A stretch of DNA of 64,000 nt from Isochrysis galbana (taxonomy: Eukaryota; Haptophyta; Isochrysidales; Isochrysidaceae): assembly GCA_018136815.1 (NCBI GenBank), contig CM030936.1, positions 3,982,474-4,046,473 on the forward strand, in the 5' to 3' direction. The position numbers and the translations under genes were made by a program. The notes beneath the pieces were generated by a model. That model saw only the letters and a program-made list of their open reading frames with translations. It did not search any database and had not been told where the DNA came from. Below are positions 63,015 through 64,000 of the stretch, one piece after another (the first letter of the stretch is position 1; every line of letters starts with the position of its first letter).

Positions 63015-64000
63015 CGCCGAAAGAAAGCGTCCAAGCTGCGATGCCGTTTCCTCTTCGTCTGTGCGTACTTCACGGTATCCCCACTAGCAGAGAGGGGAGA
63101 GTTCTGGCAATTAAAAATCTTGACGAGGAAACGGACTCTCTAGCACTAACTACTAAATACAGCAGCTACAGCTACGACGGTGTGCGGAAACTACTAAGGA
63201 CGTCACGAGCGTTGTTAGTCGGGGGTCGGGGGCAACCTTCGAGCGAGCATTCTGGGCCAGCCGAGCGATCTGGGGTTGTCGCATCCGGAGTTCCACACTA
63301 GTCTATGCAGATATGCAGATGCGATATCACAGGTCGAGTCGTGAGTATTTGTTTTGGTGGAATGAAATTCTAGGCGGCATTGGGTGGCTTACGGAACTTA
63401 TGGTCGCGTTATTCGATATTGAATATTATTCGATGCAGTGACGAAGGTTCAAACCCCAGACGGAAAACGAACTCTCGTGGAGCGAAGTAGTATCTCACAG
63501 TGCTCTGTGGAATCAAGCTCGCGCTTGATCATGGGGCAAGAAGTCTCAGCGGAGCTAGGGCATGGAGTAAAGAGAAGTCTTGAGAGAGGGGGGGAAAGGG
63601 CGCGCTACATCGCGGCGACGACCCACGAGACACCACCCCACATCACTCACTCACCAACAAGAAAACTCCGAAAACTAACGCAACATCGCACAAACAAACC
63701 AATGAAACAAATAAGGACAAACGAACAAATGCGGCGTGCAATGCGGCGGAGCTTCGAGGCAACTCATTGGCAAAAACAAAACTCACTCAATTTTCTCACA
63801 CACTACACACTACACATTGATATAGAAGCACCGCATCCGCCTAGAGTATATAAAATACTCTGGATGCGACACCCCCCGACTTAAGTCGAGCGTCCACGCG
63901 AGTCATGGTCATGGGGTGATCAGGCCCAAAACAAGCATGAACAAACGAACAAAAGTCGAAACAATGAAACAAACACTATAAAGAGAGTGTGTGACCTCTT
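63015..64000. other. Intergenic, no gene recognised
   Basis: 5' flank of the TTLL gene. Short ORFs only; AC/CA-rich simple sequence at 63640-63720 and 63920-63980 (caaac, gaaac words). No CT/GA tract near this start, unlike several neighbours. Confidence 0.4.

Overview
This is nuclear DNA of a unicellular eukaryote, probably a flagellated GC-rich alga (haptophyte-like is my best guess, low confidence). The evidence is spliced genes with short canonical GT-AG introns of about 85-280 bp, a bacterial-type organellar ribosomal protein L1 with a presequence, a tubulin-tyrosine-ligase-like enzyme, a MEKHLA-domain protein, and very many CT/GA microsatellites. No operons, Shine-Dalgarno sites or CRISPR arrays are present.

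Host genes are scattered and short. In order they are: POLD3-like DNA polymerase delta subunit (2164-4525, minus, 4 exons), a LEA2-like membrane protein (7482-9750, minus), an ER-type DnaJ protein (15068-16931, minus), a MEKHLA protein (19764-20345, plus), a U-box/Sel1 protein (21967-22776, minus), mitochondrial/plastid uL1 (25512-26273, plus), an AMPK/SnRK1 beta subunit (30770-33259, minus), a secreted Gly/Tyr-rich protein (38360-39742, plus), an acylated Cys-repeat protein (43085-44629, plus, 3 exons), a PDCD2-like protein (51419-52984, minus) head to head with CIAO1 (53724-55343, plus, 4 exons), and a TTLL (61416-63014, minus). Six starts have long polypurine/polypyrimidine tracts nearby. 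I re-derived splice sites by codon phase, so these models are more complete than single ORFs.

The rest is a mobile-element graveyard that can be dissected with exact target-site duplications (TSDs). There are three hAT elements with 8-bp TSDs (24148-25086, 34568-36423, 46540-49550), one carrying a nested LINE with its own 16-bp TSD (46842-48847) and itself sitting in a retroelement module. There is a large LINE remnant (55868-59689), a non-autonomous family 'B' with 17-bp TSDs (17897-18772, 27442-28306, plus partial copies at 49606 and 60706), and a family 'A' whose ~1-kb 5' module recurs with a sharp common 3' edge (6817, 10624, 28564, 45593, 59986). One A copy (10624-13255) is flanked by a 19-bp TSD and carries a long gag-like ORF.

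The most unusual items are: (i) short 5'-terminal hairpins shared by LINEs and the B family, with compensatory base changes; (ii) a small inverted-repeat-bounded cassette (13301-14787) with two minus-strand genes, one a type II membrane protein with Cys-knot-like motifs, both with AT-rich sequence directly before the ATG; (iii) three transposon-linked ORFs whose N-termini pair an acidic tract with a Tudor/SH3-like motif, one of them split by a hAT MITE whose removal restores the frame; and (iv) a PDCD2-like protein with a separate SH3-like module inserted inside its C-terminal domain.
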